From Bacteroidetes bacterium UBA3022 (GTDB taxonomy: Bacteria; Bacteroidota; Bacteroidia; Chitinophagales; BACL12), in contig DDYY01000036.1 in the NCBI GenBank assembly GCA_002346225.1, positions 1-7,130 on the forward strand: a stretch of 7,130 bases of DNA, written 5' to 3'. Shown one piece after another: positions 6,776 through 7,130 of the stretch. Numbering within the stretch: position 1 is the stretch's first letter; each line of letters starts with the position of its first letter. The translations under genes and the position numbers were made by a program. The notes under the pieces are model-generated. The model was given only the letters and a program-made list of their open reading frames with translations, was not told the origin of the DNA and made no database searches.

Positions 6776-7130
6776 CCTGCCAGTTTATTTTTTTTCCTTC
6801 AGCGTACGTTCTGCCGTAATAGGATATGCCCACTTCGTAAATGCGTATACCTTCAATCCGCGATAGCTTCTGGGTTACTTCAGGTTCAAAGCCAAAGCGT
6901 TTTTCCTTCAGGCGGAGGCTTTTCAGATAATCGGCACGCACTAGTTTGTAGCAGGTTTCCATATCCGTAAGGTTCAGGTTGCTGAACATGTTGCTGAGGA
7001 AGGTCAGGAATTTATTGCCTATGGAATGCCAGAAGAACAGGATGCGGTGGGGCTTCCCGCCCATGAATCGCGAGCCGTATACCACATCGGCATAGCCATC
7101 CAGAATGGGTTGCAGCAAAACATTGAACTC
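6729..7130 (-). CDS. Dolichyl-phosphate mannose synthase-like GT2 glycosyltransferase (C-terminal part, cut by window edge)
   Basis: The last 133 residues are present and the reading frame stays open through the right edge (the first visible residues are EFNVLLQPILDG). The stretch VVYGSRF (16-22 of the fragment), the FWHSIGNKFLT region, LSNMFSNLNLTDMETCYK (45-62), RFGFEPEVT (78-86), YEVGISYYGRTYAEGKKI (98-115) and the end INWQDGLRAIYCIIRY are the highly conserved C-terminal half of the DPM1-like GT2 family. It stops there with no membrane helices or GtrA domain, which is the short soluble form. The nucleotide-binding and DxD part lies outside the window. Such enzymes transfer a hexose from a nucleotide sugar to polyprenyl phosphate. 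It overlaps the next GT2 gene and is probably the upstream member of the same operon. Confidence 0.93.
   Translation of the reverse strand, partial: EFNVLLQPILDGYADVVYGSRFMGGKPHRILFFWHSIGNKFLTFLSNMFSNLNLTDMETCYKLVRADYLKSLRLKEKRFGFEPEVTQKLSRIEGIRIYEVGISYYGRTYAEGKKINWQDGLRAIYCIIRYGLF

Noticed and set aside
1..7130. CRISPR array, insertion sequence, prophage or integration at the tRNA gene
   Set aside because: No spaced direct repeats, transposase, integrase or repeated tRNA 3' end were seen anywhere in the window.

Overview
The window looks like chromosomal DNA of a Bacteroidota bacterium, probably from the Chitinophagales. Three things suggest this. The starts lack clear Shine-Dalgarno sequences. 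The sequence upstream of ppc fits the Bacteroidota promoter form (TTTG, 19 bases, TAnnTTTG-like). The tRNA does not encode its CCA end. This placement is an inference from style and protein resemblance, not from a search.

Layout: a tRNA-Phe(GAA) gene with its own intrinsic terminator lies at the left edge on the + strand (3-115). Everything else is on the - strand and reads right to left, so transcription converges on a short gene-free gap (116-261). In transcription order the - strand carries: the C-terminal part of a dolichyl-phosphate-mannose-synthase-like GT2 glycosyltransferase, cut by the right edge (6729-7130); a complete second GT2 enzyme (6002-6775); a large multi-pass membrane protein with a long C-terminal soluble region, probably a GT-C-type glycosyltransferase (3715-6069); phosphoenolpyruvate carboxylase, ppc (827-3598); and a small predicted secreted protein of unknown function (262-780).

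The three glycosyltransferase-like genes overlap or abut and are probably one operon. The simplest model is that the GT2 enzymes load a sugar onto a polyprenyl-phosphate carrier at the inner face of the membrane, and the polytopic protein uses the lipid-linked sugar on the outer side. The glycan and acceptor cannot be read from the sequence. ppc is separated by about 116 bases with a plausible promoter and serves central metabolism (anaplerotic oxaloacetate supply). The small secreted-protein gene follows ppc after 46 bases, with no terminator but with a strong hairpin just before its start codon, so it may be read from the ppc transcript.

There is no CRISPR array, insertion sequence or recognisable defence system here. 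The points most worth checking are a C-A mismatch in the tRNA acceptor stem, two substitutions at conserved PEPC active-site motifs, the hairpin before the small gene, and the GT2-GT2-membrane protein cassette with its appended extracytoplasmic domain.
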